NCBI GenBank assembly: GCA_013433145.1
Contig: CM024172.1
Span: 12,636,553-12,700,552, forward strand
Direction of reading: 5' to 3'
Source: Ascaris suum
Taxonomy: Eukaryota > Nematoda > Chromadorea > Rhabditida > Ascarididae
Length of the DNA stretch: 64,000 nt
Shown here: positions 17,196-28,020 of the stretch, one piece after another
Position numbering within the stretch: the stretch's first letter is position 1
Layout of the letters: the number at the start of each line of letters is the position of its first letter
Made by a program: the position numbers and the translations under genes
Notes under the pieces: generated by a model
Database searches by the model: none
What the model was told of the DNA's origin: nothing
What the model saw: the letters and a program-made list of their open reading frames with translations, nothing else

Positions 17196-18338
17196 ATAAA
17201 ACTACGATAACCTTCATTCGAAGTTCTATTTAATAGTTGGAATGCTCTTAAACAAGAGTGAGCTGAGTACAAACTTTTTTTGTTCTTCTTGAAGCATTTA
17301 TTCAAAGGTTTTTCTTAAACTCTAGGAATTCCGTATAAACTTCTTCAGGTTCTTTTAAAATCGTCCGTTTTGTCGTTGGCAAATTATCGAATGGAATTTT
17401 AGTAAGCGCCATTTCTTTTGTTAGAGGCGGGAAAAGCATACAGCATCCTCTATATGATGTTCTTAGTTCTTGTGCTAGTCACGACTGAGTTTAGAAAACA
17501 CAGGTTGGAAAGTCTGTAATAGGATTTTAATACACTTACGGTAAATATACTGCTCTTCGAAGCAATGAATTTCGAGGTTGCCAATTAATAATGGTGATAT
17601 CAACTCTTCGGACCAGAAAAACTAACAGTACCCATTAACATTTGCCACATAATCTGGTGGTAAGAAAAAAAAAACGTTTAAACAACATAACGGCTATTGC
17701 AAAATGAGGCCATAAAATCTACGAAAAGAGCATTACATCGGAGTGTAATGCTGCAAAATATAACACGTTTAATATGATTGAGTGTATTCTTCTAGAAAGA
17801 ATAATGAAGCCGTAGTAAACTGAACACTTATCGAGTATCTAATATGCATGAGAAATCCCAAAGAATAAAGGAAATCTCCCAGTAATATTTTTTTCTGGAG
17901 CTTCTATTTAGTGGTCCAATCATTAAGTTTCGAAATGACTGGACTATAGGAAAAGAATTTGCAGACATTTTATTTGAAAAAACTTGCCAGCATACACGCG
18001 GTTTCCAATGCAGTGTTCATCTGCTGTGCTGTCATTAAAATACGACAGCAAGCCATTTGCAGGAATTAAAATATAGATGCATTATCACACGCATACCTTA
18101 TTATTTGTTATCTATGGGACCCGATGGGATAGAGTTATACGAATTATTGGGGCAATAAACTTTCAAGTGCGTGTTGCCATTTAATTAATCGGTCTACAAT
18201 GAAATAGTTTTTGAAAAATGAACATGATGCATTTATTTGTTGTTGGGCCATTGAAAATGACGATTCTAAGCCCTAAACTATGTTGTGAAATTGTTTGAAA
18301 TTTTTTGGCTTGCTAATGGCTAACTTCAAGCAAGCAAT

Positions 18339-18545
18339 ATGGCAAGTGTTCTTTTGTTGTTTTTTGTAAATTTGTTTAGAATATGCGAAGGGAATCCTTT
18401 ATTGTTTGCTATTGCCGCTAAACAATCGCAGAATTTAATTTCCACGAATGAAAGTACGATTGATGTAGAAGGATTTGAAAACTTGTTAAGGATAGTTTTG
18501 GTTGGTTTCCATAAAACGAAACGCTATAAGAAAAATCTGCCATGA
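18339..18545 (+). CDS. Possible first exon of a small secreted protein
   Basis: The ATG at 18339 opens 68 codons to a TGA. The first 18 residues (MASVLLLFFVNLFRICEG) have the hydrophobic core and small-residue end of a secretory signal peptide. The rest is polar and ends in a basic KTKRYKKN tail. It may be a complete 68-residue secreted peptide. Alternatively it is an exon using the weak donor GAAA|GTACGA after 18453, which leaves one base. That phase matches the exon candidate at 18778, which starts by needing two bases. I recognise no family. Chance remains possible. Confidence 0.3.
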   Translation: MASVLLLFFVNLFRICEGNPLLFAIAAKQSQNLISTNESTIDVEGFENLLRIVLVGFHKTKRYKKNLP

Positions 18546-18777
18546 AAGATGTCCAAATTGCAAATTCAACTGCGCGGTAAACCTACGAAGTTACCATTGA
18601 TTAAGAGTTTAGGTGGTTAGTTGTTATCATTAAAGTCATGTTTAGATCTGTGAACCATATCGCCAAAAATAGAGAACATATCGAAGACCTCTAAAATTTG
18701 AATTTGAAACAATAACCGAAAAAAAATCGAATTGAAGGTCGAAAGTCGAAAATTTTGGGGAAATTTTTTTTTTTCAG

Positions 18778-18935
18778 TAAACGATGACGACCTTATATTT
18801 GACAGCAACTGTAATGCTCGTTTCAGATTTTTTAGTGATAAGTCAACTTCTTTGATTAATATTTGGCAATTTAATATTGACCAATTTTTAATGCAAAAAA
18901 ACCTCCCAAAATTCCCTGCGAAGTTGTCGCAATAG
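18778..18935 (+). CDS. Possible terminal exon behind a strong acceptor
   Basis: A long T tract ending TTTTCAG (AG at 18776-18777) precedes an open segment of 158 bases that runs to a TAG. It encodes an acidic start (NDDDLIFDSNC) and then a hydrophobic and basic C-terminal half. Its entry phase of two bases fits the frame left by the weak donor after 18453 in the signal-peptide frame upstream. A two-exon secreted protein of about 90 residues is therefore conceivable. No poly(A) signal stands out just downstream. No family is recognised. Confidence 0.3.
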
Positions 18936-20958
18936 TAAATAAGCAGGCACTGTTTACTTATCGCACAATTAAGAGGAATTTGAGGAGAATTTTGTGCAAA
19001 AAAATTAATACAACGATTTCGAACTGTCCGAATTTATCCGATGAATGCCATTTTTGATAGATTTCATGTTTTTCTTCTAGAAGTTTTAATCCGCAGCAAA
19101 AAAAAATAATCTTATAGAGTATTGCTGATGAATGGATCGGTATTTATTGCGGAAAGGGATTTTGCCATAATGAGTGTGATGCAAAATCGGATTTAACAGA
19201 TCAGTCTTACTACTCATTTTCGGTCGCCTACAAACCTACTGACCCTATGTCCTATATGGCAGTAAACTTATAATAGATAAAATTGTGATAATTTAGAAAT
19301 TTCAAATGTTAGTGAATGAAAAAGAATGCGGCGAATTTGCTGGAAAATCAGGAGACTAAATATATTATTTCTGTAATTTCTTCGAAATGAACTAATTACG
19401 TGGCGCATTGCTAAATTTCGCAAATTTGTTCACTGAGGGCATCGTACCATTAAATGAGCAAACAAACGTATAGTTATTTTGTTAAACTTAAATACTTATG
19501 CAGTAGTAGTGTTTCGTTAAAACTCCGTTGTACGGTATACTACAGCAGCTGCGAAAAGATTCTAGGCAATACCATGTGCTTGAATATGCAGGAGTTCACG
19601 AGGCTATAACAAAGGTCTCCCGAAACTCTTTGGATCTCGCAACCTTCCTATTTTTTCACCCCTACGATATGCCCTCTATACGAGTAAATTTGACAGGATA
19701 GGTATTTGCTGCCACAAAAATATACACACACAACGAATGGGTCAGACCACTAAATAGAGAAGGTGGTCCTGTTGATATGTTGCAGCAGACGGATGTTTGA
19801 AATAGCTATATTACATATGAGAAAGCAATTTATGTACAGTCATAGTTTAATTTATAAATTCAAATGATGAGGAATAAAATATTGTCGCAGCTTTGGGTGG
19901 AAATGAGTGAATTGACTTAATTCTCGACTAAAAGTTGTCACCTGAGAAGGTTTGATATGTTGCACATTGATGAATATTGCTCTCATATAAGATATAATCA
20001 CATTTTCAAAACTGCTCTCACAGAAGATTTAGATCTAATCTGCAAAATCTTTACTTATTATTTATTCATCATTTACTCCTTTTGCATAAAAAACATCTTC
20101 TGGGTAGGATATTTTGATGGAATTGAAAGGAGGAGAGGTTGAGAGAAAGGAAGGGAAGATGAACAAAAAGCATAAAATTTTCCCAACACTCAGCTCCAAA
20201 CACTAAGGGGCCTCCACATCTGGTCAAAAAGTGATGATTTTATGGAAAATAGATGGTGGTAAGGTGATACTCGCTTATCGATGATTAAAAACATCTAAAA
20301 CCTTCGAAAAGTATCAATCTACAATTGACTTTATTTGAAGTTCAGCTCTATCACTCCCTCCCCCCCCCCCCTTCTTTGCTGTGAGAGCGAGTGTGCAACG
20401 TCCTCATTTTTAATTGCTTCCTTAGTGGTCGCAACAATCCTTTGGGAACGCATCTTCACGTTATTTAGTCAAAGCAATCAACATATGAATTTTTCCCCTC
20501 ATCTTCCAGCATGAAATATCGCCTCGATGGCGAAATTCGAGATTTTGCAACAACGCTCATAAAAATGCAATCATTTCTATGATTTATTGAAAAGATATAT
20601 TTTTATGGCGGAAATAATATGATAGACGTCGATATTTCATTGCTTCCGTCTTTTAACTGTTTGCGCGGGAACATTGGTTGCGCTGAACAACGTGAATAGA
20701 AAAGAATTATGGTTGACATAAACGAATTTCTATACTCCGTTTCATAGAGATTGTAACATATCTTTGTGATATCCATTGCAGCTTTTATTTGTTTCCTTCT
20801 AATTGCTAAGAATTTAAACCATTGCTCTCTATGGAAGTCGAATGACAGTATCTCATAGATACCAAACTGATATTGGTCTTTCAAAATCCTCTCTAAAAAT
20901 CGGAAGTATAGCATTCTTGAAACCCTCGATTTCTTACATACAACAGTGCACTAGAATT

Positions 20959-21033
20959 ATGATGTATTATTCATTTCTTTTGTGTCTATTGATCTTTTCT
21001 TCCGCCCCATGCTCTCTTAGCGTCAACCAATAA
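20959..21033 (+). CDS. Very short signal-peptide-like open frame
   Basis: Two adjacent ATG codons (20959, 20962) start a 24-codon frame with a strongly hydrophobic core (MMYYSFLLCLLIFSSAPCSL) that stops at TAA. It resembles a signal peptide, but no mature protein follows and the only donor-like site (AGC|GTCAAC) is weak. It is likely chance and is kept because several signal-peptide frames occur in this window. Confidence 0.12.
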   Translation: MMYYSFLLCLLIFSSAPCSLSVNQ

Positions 21034-21438
21034 ATAAGCAAGCGCCGATGAGATTCAATGGATATGGTCGAGAGGACGTTACCCTCTCCATAAACCAATT
21101 TTACTCCCCTTGCTTATCTCCTTCAGTAGTTATGCAACTGAAGGTGTCACTAGATGTAGTTTGGCATCAAAATGCGTCGCTAAGAGCAGGAATTGAATTT
21201 TATCAGCGGATTAATAGAAGCGACTAATTTTATAGGAAATATTGGGTGTTATCGAATATCTTACCGCTTTTTCTAATTTTTTTGGAATTTCACATTTTCA
21301 GAGCGCATCATTGCAATGCTGTAAAAATATTTTAATCTATATGGGCGCATGTTTGTCTGTCAAGAAATTCCTAAAAAGAACAATTGAAATTAGAAAGTCG
21401 ATAAGAATGAAAAATTTAATGGAAATATCCCTCATCTT

Positions 21439-21768
21439 TCATATTACACTGCCTTGAAATTTCCAAAAAGAACCTTCCTGATCATTCACTCTACTAAATA
21501 AACTTTCAAAGAAATCACTACAATTTGAATCTTCTAAGAAATTTGTGAGAGAGCGGAAAACGATTTGGCAACACACATTTGATAATAGATGGAGTTGCCT
21601 CTTTGTAAAGACAGTGTGACAAAGCAAGTAGTGTGCAAAATGAGTTTTCGTGATATGCGCTCCTGCATTTCTAATTACCAGATCTTCCTCTTTCATGAAC
21701 TGCCAGTAATAAAATTTATCCAAGAAAAAGTTCAGGTTTTCTAAGGTTTGCTTAACTACCCCATGCAA
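21439..21768 (-). CDS. Unrecognised minus-strand open frame, 109 codons
   Basis: The frame opens at a TTG and runs 109 codons to a TGA. The composition is balanced, with W, C, H, D and E spread throughout. It is not low-complexity, which makes it look more protein-like than most frames here. Possible exon boundaries are weak: an AG in GGGGTAG near the 5-prime end and no good donor. No domain, signal peptide or transmembrane segment is recognised. It could be a terminal exon or chance. Confidence 0.2.
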   Translation of the reverse strand: MHGVVKQTLENLNFFLDKFYYWQFMKEEDLVIRNAGAHITKTHFAHYLLCHTVFTKRQLHLLSNVCCQIVFRSLTNFLEDSNCSDFFESLFSRVNDQEGSFWKFQGSVI

Positions 21769-21829
21769 TTATTTTCATTTCTATTATAATTATTTAATTA
21801 TTGTTTATTTATCCATTTATTCGTTGACT

Positions 21830-22010
21830 TATACATATAAATATAAATATAAACATAAGTAAAAATATAAATACGAATATAAATCTAGATGCAAATATAA
21901 GTATGATTATAATTACTTTAACCGCAGCCATTATAATTTTAATTATTATTGCCATTGCCATTATCACTATCACCACTATCATTATTGCCACTACTACTAC
22001 TGTTATTACT
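21830..22010. repeat. Degenerate short-period repeat
   Basis: The segment begins as a decayed (ATAAAT)n-like array and passes into a decayed mixture of ATT, CCATTA and CACTATC units, then ACT triplets. It encodes a run of I, M, V and F codons on the minus strand, an artefact of the repeat. Confidence 0.8.
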
Positions 22011-22533
22011 TTGCACTAAGAGGAGGAACTCATAATACTTTGCAGTGTTAAGTTTATAGTGTGAAGTGCGAGCACTATGTGCTACATCTCAATTTGATCA
22101 ACTTCTTACGGGTAAGAAAAGAACGTGGGACATAAAACGACGTATCTCCACTAACTGATAGTAGATAGCGTTAGATATCAAAAGAGAGGGATAAGCAGCA
22201 AAACTCACCTTATTTTTACAGTGCTTAAAAATGAGCAAATACATCCCATCTGCGAAAGAGTGAAATCAATCATGATGATTGAATGTGACAAATCGCACTT
22301 AAAAAGTTATTTGAAATTACTTTAAATATGCGTGAAATCATGTTCTTGCAGTTTTTATCAAGTTGGATTTCATCGAATATTCATTCATTCTTCTTCCTTG
22401 TTAATGTCTTTACGGTTCTTCAACTCATATAAATTGTAAGATTAAACAATTAAGTAATTTTCACATGGTTTCTTTATACGATAATATAACGCGTATTTGA
22501 GACACTAATTTTGAAAAACATACAACAAATGAA

Positions 22534-22800
22534 ATGTTTATGAATATCCAACGGAATTTCCGCTTTGGCTTATTATGTTTTGTTGCCATTTGTATGACCA
22601 TTTTTGTTCTTCGATTTTGTTGCACTCAAACATCGTCCACTGTTAAAGTTTTATCAACGAAAAACATAAATCGAAATTTGTGTGGAATTATAGAAAATTG
22701 CAAATCATTCGTTATCAGTGATGCTAAATTGCAACGCTGCACTTGCACAGCTGAGGTTAGCCCCTTCTATGAAGATCCTCTATCATACCATATTTCTATG
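22534..22800 (+). CDS. Possible first exon of a membrane-anchored or secreted cysteine-containing protein
   Basis: The ATG at 22534 starts 89 codons. Residues about 11-30 (GLLCFVAICMTIFVLRFCC) form a hydrophobic segment after a short basic N-terminus, fitting a signal anchor or signal peptide. The following part has cysteines in a C-x6-C and then C-x-C arrangement (NLCGIIENC, QRCTC), as in small disulfide-bonded extracellular domains. The frame runs on past 22800 only to an immediate TGA. A donor ATG|GTATGA lies exactly there, with an alternative GAG|GTTAGC after 22755. Both leave phase 0. A TTTTGCAG acceptor lies near 23290, but its phase does not match directly, so another exon would be needed. 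No family is assigned. Confidence 0.38.
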
Positions 22801-24137
22801 GTATGATTGACAGCAACCTTTTCCGCATCCCAATATCTGAAGCGGAAATATGACTGGAACAGGTGAGACAACGCAACAACCATCATTTAGTGTGTGTTAT
22901 GAATCTTGCTAACTCATACTCTTCTTCCCCCTGCCCACCCCCCCCCCCGTCCCTCCCATCCTGCTTTCTTGCGCTCTTATACTTCTTTTCGTTAATGACG
23001 CTTTTTCAGAGCGCTCAAATCTAATTCTTCATAGCAGCTTATATGCAAATCGGTTTCTGTTGTTAGCTTTGTCGAGTGATGTCATTCAAAAGGAGCATAA
23101 AGTTGTATGCTCAGGAAATGTTTGCATAAACACATTCCTAGTCCATTATCTCTTCACCAAACTCACCAACGTTTGCCTGAGTTCATTGGCCTGTTAGAAA
23201 TCGTGTGTTCTGGAAAGCAGCCTTCTCTCTATTGTTTAACTTTTACGTTCACTGGGTTTTTTTTGAAAAAATTCACTTAGAATGCTGTTTTGCAGAATGT
23301 GCTATGAATTTCGACCAACTTTCTTCATTACAGCACCGATTACACCAAAAAAGTCCAAGTTCCCTTAAAAATTTCAGACACAGGCTGCATTTCCTATATT
23401 AAGTTCTTCTTGGCCTATGTTCAAATAAGCACCTTGCAGAAGCCTTTCCCTCCCTCCCTTCGTATTTTCTTTTCCCGCGCGGCTTTTGCATGAGTTGTGA
23501 GCCACCAACTTTATTATGTTATGCACCAAATGAAGGGCACTCTTATTTGTGATAATGGTCTTCTTAATATATAAAGAATCTCTCGTTAGATAAATGCACA
23601 CTAATTTCCTGTCCGCCTACACGAAAAGGTTTCGCAGAAATATATTGGTTATAAGCTTGAAAATAGGCGCTATGGACATTCACGATTCCCTTGATCAGCA
23701 TTATGCATCGTCGGTGGATTTCCTGCTTATAGGTGAATGGGCAACGCGCTTTTCTTTAGCAAAGAGACCGTTGTATTTACATCACTTGGGCGCCCTTTGA
23801 AATTAAACAATTACTGTTTTTCAAATGGACATTAGCTGCTGCAGCCAAAAATGAAAGTGGAGGACGCTATAGTCCACTCTTGAATTTGAAGGTGTTTTTT
23901 TCGAGGAGTTGAGAGTTGAGAACTCTTATCAATTCCACCAGACAATTACATATGATATCAAAGAATTTAATAGAATTTTGTTTTCTAAGCGTAAAAAAAA
24001 ATACGTTACGTAAACAAATGAGAAGGATAGTGAAAAAGCTATGAAAGACATGACTGTTCTCTTAAATAACAAAACCCTTTCTTAAATATAAGCTCACCAA
24101 AGGCAGTTATTTTATAATACATGAGTAATGCTCATTC
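22801..24137. other. Probable intron or intergenic stretch
   Basis: It contains a C11 run (22938-22948), a good TTTTGCAG acceptor near 23296 followed by about 35 open codons, and a 68-codon plus-strand frame at 23594-23800 without solid boundaries. None is strong enough to call as an exon. Confidence 0.4.
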
Positions 24138-24335
24138 ATGCAACATTTAACATTAAAAAAGCATGCGATAAATCGATATGTTGCGATTAACTGCGCATCG
24201 CCTAAGCGCCTCAATTTGGTGACGATTTCGTCAACGATAGGCTGCTCGATCATATCTGAAACGAAGTATGATTTCATCGAGTTTTCAGCATTTCATTGCA
24301 ACATCGTGAAAGGATTTATTCAAATGATCTCACAG
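24138..24335 (+). CDS. Possible exon with canonical donor
   Basis: The ATG at 24138 follows an in-frame TAA 12 bases upstream. It opens 66 codons that end exactly at TCACAG|GTAGGAAG, a canonical splice donor, phase 0. The product has a basic N-terminus and ends in a mixed hydrophobic segment. It contains three cysteines. No signal peptide or known domain is seen. Without splicing the frame continues to a stop at 24437. It lies 1.3 kb downstream of the cysteine-containing exon candidate at 22534, but a link is not shown. Confidence 0.25.
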
Positions 24336-26089
24336 GTAGGAAGCAAAGGTTGGATTCCATTTATGCCTCTCCAACAGACTATATCATTTCTTGGTGCAAT
24401 TTATTTTCTAATTATTGAAAGTTACATTCATTCTTGACTATCACCTATACTATTAATCAGCTCATTTTCAAATAATATACCTAAAAGACCAACCAAGTTT
24501 CCAGTTGGGATAAAGATATCACCTCAGCTTCATGTGGACATTCTAATGGATCATGAGAGCGCTTAGGTGGACCCTCCAGTTTTGAGATGGGCTCTCTAAG
24601 TAAGCATTTCGGATTCTATTAGGTCATGCGATGACTGTTTCGCTTTCATATGAGATGGAAAGAGTATGGGAAAATATTTGAAATGCGAAATAAAATTCGT
24701 TTGCGGAAGATTTTCATGCCAAATCGGAGTTAGTAATTCTCCATCAATCATTCCTAGCATCTTATCTAGTGCTGTTCATGGGGAAGTAAATTTCTCAAAA
24801 TATAAGGGAAATGCGCACAGCGATAGCTGTTTTAACATCAAGGTTTTTGGCAAAGTTGTCGCAATCAAGTATTCTTCTTAGATACTTGGAAAGAAATCGG
24901 TTTTTTTTTTAGATTTACGACAGAAAATGATCGATCACTGAAGAGGAATACTTGCTAGATGGGTCATTAACTCAATTACCTCATGTCTTTCGCTAACGGC
25001 GTTAATGATTTTCCATTTTCCGAGGCTCGATGTTATTACCTTTCAGAGTTAACGTATAAACATAAAGTAACAATCAATTATCACGTATAGCACGCTATCG
25101 CTCCGGAAATGTAGAGAGCAATGGTCAAGAAGATCATTGCTAGATTTGTATTCCCTGTTGGGTTGAGGTGAAGTGTTCGTGCAATGAGGTTGCTGCGAAA
25201 AATTCGCTCACTAGAGGAGATGTTTAGCAGCTTTATCTTTGTTTCTTTTGTTTGCTCATCCGGTGTGCATCATTTGACGCATAAATTGCCCTCATATAAC
25301 AAATAATGCTCTCTTTTCTAGGCATATCCTCTTCTTGAAGCTATACATATTGAATGACGTCATGTCTGCATGCTGCAAAATGAGATATTATAGACTTATA
25401 CGCGACAGCATTGACTATAACATACTTTATGCTACTTTATGCATTCATGCAAACAATTTTACCAGCAAATTCAAACTTTCAAGAATACTTTTCGATCAAC
25501 TTGATAATTCTGTTTGTAGGATTTCTCGGTGGAAAGATAAGAAAGTTTTTGAAAGGATCCGGTCGTGAAGCGGTGTCATAGGGTCATATATGGAGGCGCT
25601 CATATGTAGAAGATTACTTTACATAGTTGATTAACACATTCCTGGTTAATCCAACGGCCAGGTGAGCTTCATAATTCCATACAGTTATTTAGTCAACAGA
25701 GTTGACTAGCGCTCATGGTGTGCGGCGTTGCCACAACTGCCACTTCTTGACCTTCATTCGGGTGGAAAGAAGATGCGGGGGGCGGAAGGTGGGGGGTGGA
25801 CTGTCCTTCACTTAGTTTTTACACGTCAGCGAAGAGAAAACCATCTCTTCCACTTTCTCTTTTCTGCACTGGCCGTGCCTACAATTGACCGTCGGGTTTT
25901 TTCTGGCAGAGCAATAGTATCTGCGTTGACAGGCTAAGAATCGGCCACTGGATACGTGCGGACACATGGAAAATGGTGTGCAAGTTACTTTTAATGCAGT
26001 TTTCAGTGCTTTGCCTTGCCGTATATGGTGAAGGTGATATGAGATGACACAAACAAAAGAGCAAACAGTGACCAAAGTAAGATTATATT
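24336..26089. other. Complex stretch, no firm exon
   Basis: Base composition becomes more GC-rich from about 25.7 kb, with G6 runs near 25777 and 25791. Overlapping open frames on both strands at 25728-26075 cancel each other as evidence. A 71-codon frame at 24666-24881 is not supported by clear boundaries. Confidence 0.4.
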
Positions 26090-26379
26090 TTTATTTATTT
26101 GTGAAAATATTAAAGAACAGGGCATTAATGAAGGAAGTTAATGTTTGTGAAACGAATGACATTGAGACTGAGTAGAAAAGAACAAGGCGAGTACATTAGG
26201 CCATATAATGCAGTGTGAATCTGCGCCGGAAGTTTAAGCGCACATATTACAGCTGTGAGAGCATTTCTGAGGACGGTCAACAAGCGGAAGTTGAATAATT
26301 TGAGAACATTCACATCCGGTGGTAGAGATGTTGTACAACTACTATCAATAGTTTTTGTAGGCGTTGTATTTTGTGGCAC
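26090..26379 (-). CDS. Possible last exon with nearby poly(A) signal
   Basis: A minus-strand frame from a GTG at 26379 runs 84 codons to a TAA at 26125. Overlapping AATAAA hexamers on the same strand (26090-26099) lie about 25 bases beyond the stop, a typical place for cleavage and polyadenylation. An internal CCTCAG near 26273 could be a splice acceptor. The C-terminal 45 residues are hydrophobic (for example LTAVICALKLPAQIHTALYG). No family is recognised. AATAAA is common in AT-rich DNA, so support is limited. Confidence 0.22.
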
Positions 26380-26485
26380 AAAGTGAAAGGCATTTCAAGT
26401 TGCTTAATACGTGCAACAATCCGATCTGTCTATCTATCCATCTCTCTCCCTCCCTCTCTATCTCATTTATGTATATTTAATGAAC

Positions 26486-26532
26486 AAGTGGGTGGAGCTT
26501 ACGAATGGACGCGCCCACTTATTTCCATTCGT
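26486..26532 (+). other. Two interleaved inverted repeats (pseudoknot topology)
   Basis: AAGTGGGTG (26486-26494) pairs with CGCCCACTT (26512-26520), 9 bp with one G-U pair on the plus strand. ACGAATGGA (26501-26509) pairs with TCCATTCGT (26524-26532), 9 bp perfect. The two stems interleave in the order of an H-type pseudoknot. The loop crossing the first stem is only 3 bases, which is short for a 9-bp helix, so the stems may be alternatives rather than coexisting. A plus-strand AATAAA follows at 26603-26608. Confidence 0.5.
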
Positions 26533-26602
26533 TCAGTGTTGTCGGTTGTTGTATTTGGGCACTCTAAGGGTGGTGAGAAATGTGTTGGCCTAGAAAAGAT
26601 GA

Positions 26603-26608
26603 AATAAA
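26603..26608 (+). terminator. Possible poly(A) signal, plus strand
   Basis: AATAAA in the context GATGAAATAAAAAATCG lies just after a 78-codon plus-strand frame. It could end a transcript carrying the interleaved stems at 26486-26532. There is no other support. Confidence 0.2.
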
Positions 26609-27940
26609 AAATCGCTGTGAAAGTTTTTCAATTGTTATTTTCAAATTCTACACAATTTAATTAATATTATAAGATAATTATATAGAAAACTTGTGAATTA
26701 TCTCACTATTAAAAATTGAATTTTGCTAAGACTACTCCTCATTGTAAATATTTTCAAGTTGCCATAATGAAATTTTAATGATTAAACTTGACCGTGGGAA
26801 AACGTTGTTGCGAAGTTTCATCGGACTTTTCGAATATCCTCATGAAATAAGAGAGTGCATTCATAAATAAATTTAGATGATAGCACATGATATTTAGCAC
26901 CCCTTTCCCCCCACCCCCCTCGCACCCCGCCAAAAAATCTACTTGTGTATCCACTATTGTTGACCTAAGAATCGTTTTCAATGATGTCAATATATAATTA
27001 TTGCAATTGTATCGTTGTTTTTTTTTCCTTTCAATTGGCCGCTTGCAGACATTATTGATTGCAATGTCACAAAAATTTTACAATTCATTCGCAACAGACA
27101 TATGTAAATGTTGCCGAAGATAAACAACTAAACGCAACATTCGCGTGCTTTTTTTTCTCTACATAGAAGCTTTTCACTTTTGCCTATAGAAATTTTTCAC
27201 TCTTTCTCCAAAGGTTTGGTGAATTGACCATTGTTTATATTTGCACTTTCGCTTACATATGTTGTTTATGGGTGTAAAACTTGATTATTATGCAAAAATT
27301 TGCACGAACAAATGCTTTATTGTTCACGGAAGTAAACCTTCGACTTGCATATATCCTCTAAATCGAGATCAATATTTGATCATTTACAATTCGTTTATTT
27401 CATTCATAAAATTCGTTTACTGCTCATTCAGCATAAAAAGTCAGTAAGATCTTAGGACATTCGATAAGAGTCTAACAATACAAACATACAAGAAATGTCT
27501 TAGCAGCCGTTGACCTTATGGAATATTTTAAGGAAAAACTAGTTACTATATACGAATGTTTTTCGTGTATCTATTTGTCTACATTACTTTCGTTTCCGCT
27601 TTTCAAAATATATTTCGAAATTAAGCGTACTAATCGACTAATGTTGAGCAAAATATTTCTCTTACAAGGTATTAAATTTTTCGGCGAATTAGATGCAATT
27701 CTTAAGTGCAGTATTTATTTATCGTTTGATGCAAGCTATGAAACTACTCTTTCTTTCATTTTCTTATTGCACTTCATGCTACACGAAATTTTTCTTTTAC
27801 GTCAAATATCGTTTAAGTTCTCATAAGTTCTCACCTCACATATAAAATAATGCTAAAAATTTAATGCATTTCTGCACCTTTATATTTGAATATATAGAAT
27901 GCAACGCTCTTGTAAGACTATTCATTTACTATGACTATTC

Positions 27941-27943
<3 letters not shown>
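26609..27943. other. Non-coding or uncertain stretch
   Basis: A hydrophobic 102-codon plus-strand frame (27518-27826) has an internal CAAG|GTATTA that could be a donor, but nothing else supports it. C-rich runs lie at 26899-26930. Confidence 0.4.

Positions 27944-28019
<76 letters not shown>
27944..28019. repeat. (TA)38 microsatellite
   Basis: An uninterrupted TA array of 76 bp. Confidence 0.97.

Positions 28020-28020
<1 letters not shown>

Larger units (their letters stand above)
12825..18338. other. Non-coding stretch with C-run and T-run tracts
   Basis: No exon is supported. The stretch contains a compositionally distinct block (14100-14560), a C14 run at 14978-14991, and a T24 run ending in GCAG (17168-17195) that looks like a splice acceptor. 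The 40 bases after that acceptor hit a stop in all three frames, so no exon follows it convincingly. Confidence 0.5.
18936..22533. other. Mostly non-coding stretch with weak open frames
   Basis: Besides the short hydrophobic frame at 20959 and the minus-strand frame at 21439-21768, I see only simple repeats here. A C12 run lies at 20360-20371. Confidence 0.45.

Noticed and set aside
23594..23800. 68-codon plus-strand frame with varied composition
   Set aside because: The possible donor ATAG|GTGAAT is inside the frame, and no acceptor or partner exon could be found.
24666..24881. 71-codon plus-strand frame with four Cys
   Set aside because: The donor-like AAG|GTTTTT is weak and nothing else distinguishes it from chance frames.
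25728..26075. Three overlapping frames on both strands in the GC-richer patch
   Set aside because: Mutual overlap and the absence of splice or start context suggest a low stop density only.
27518..27826. Hydrophobic 102-codon plus-strand frame
   Set aside because: Its F/L/I/S content is as expected for T-rich DNA, and there is no clear signal peptide or boundary.
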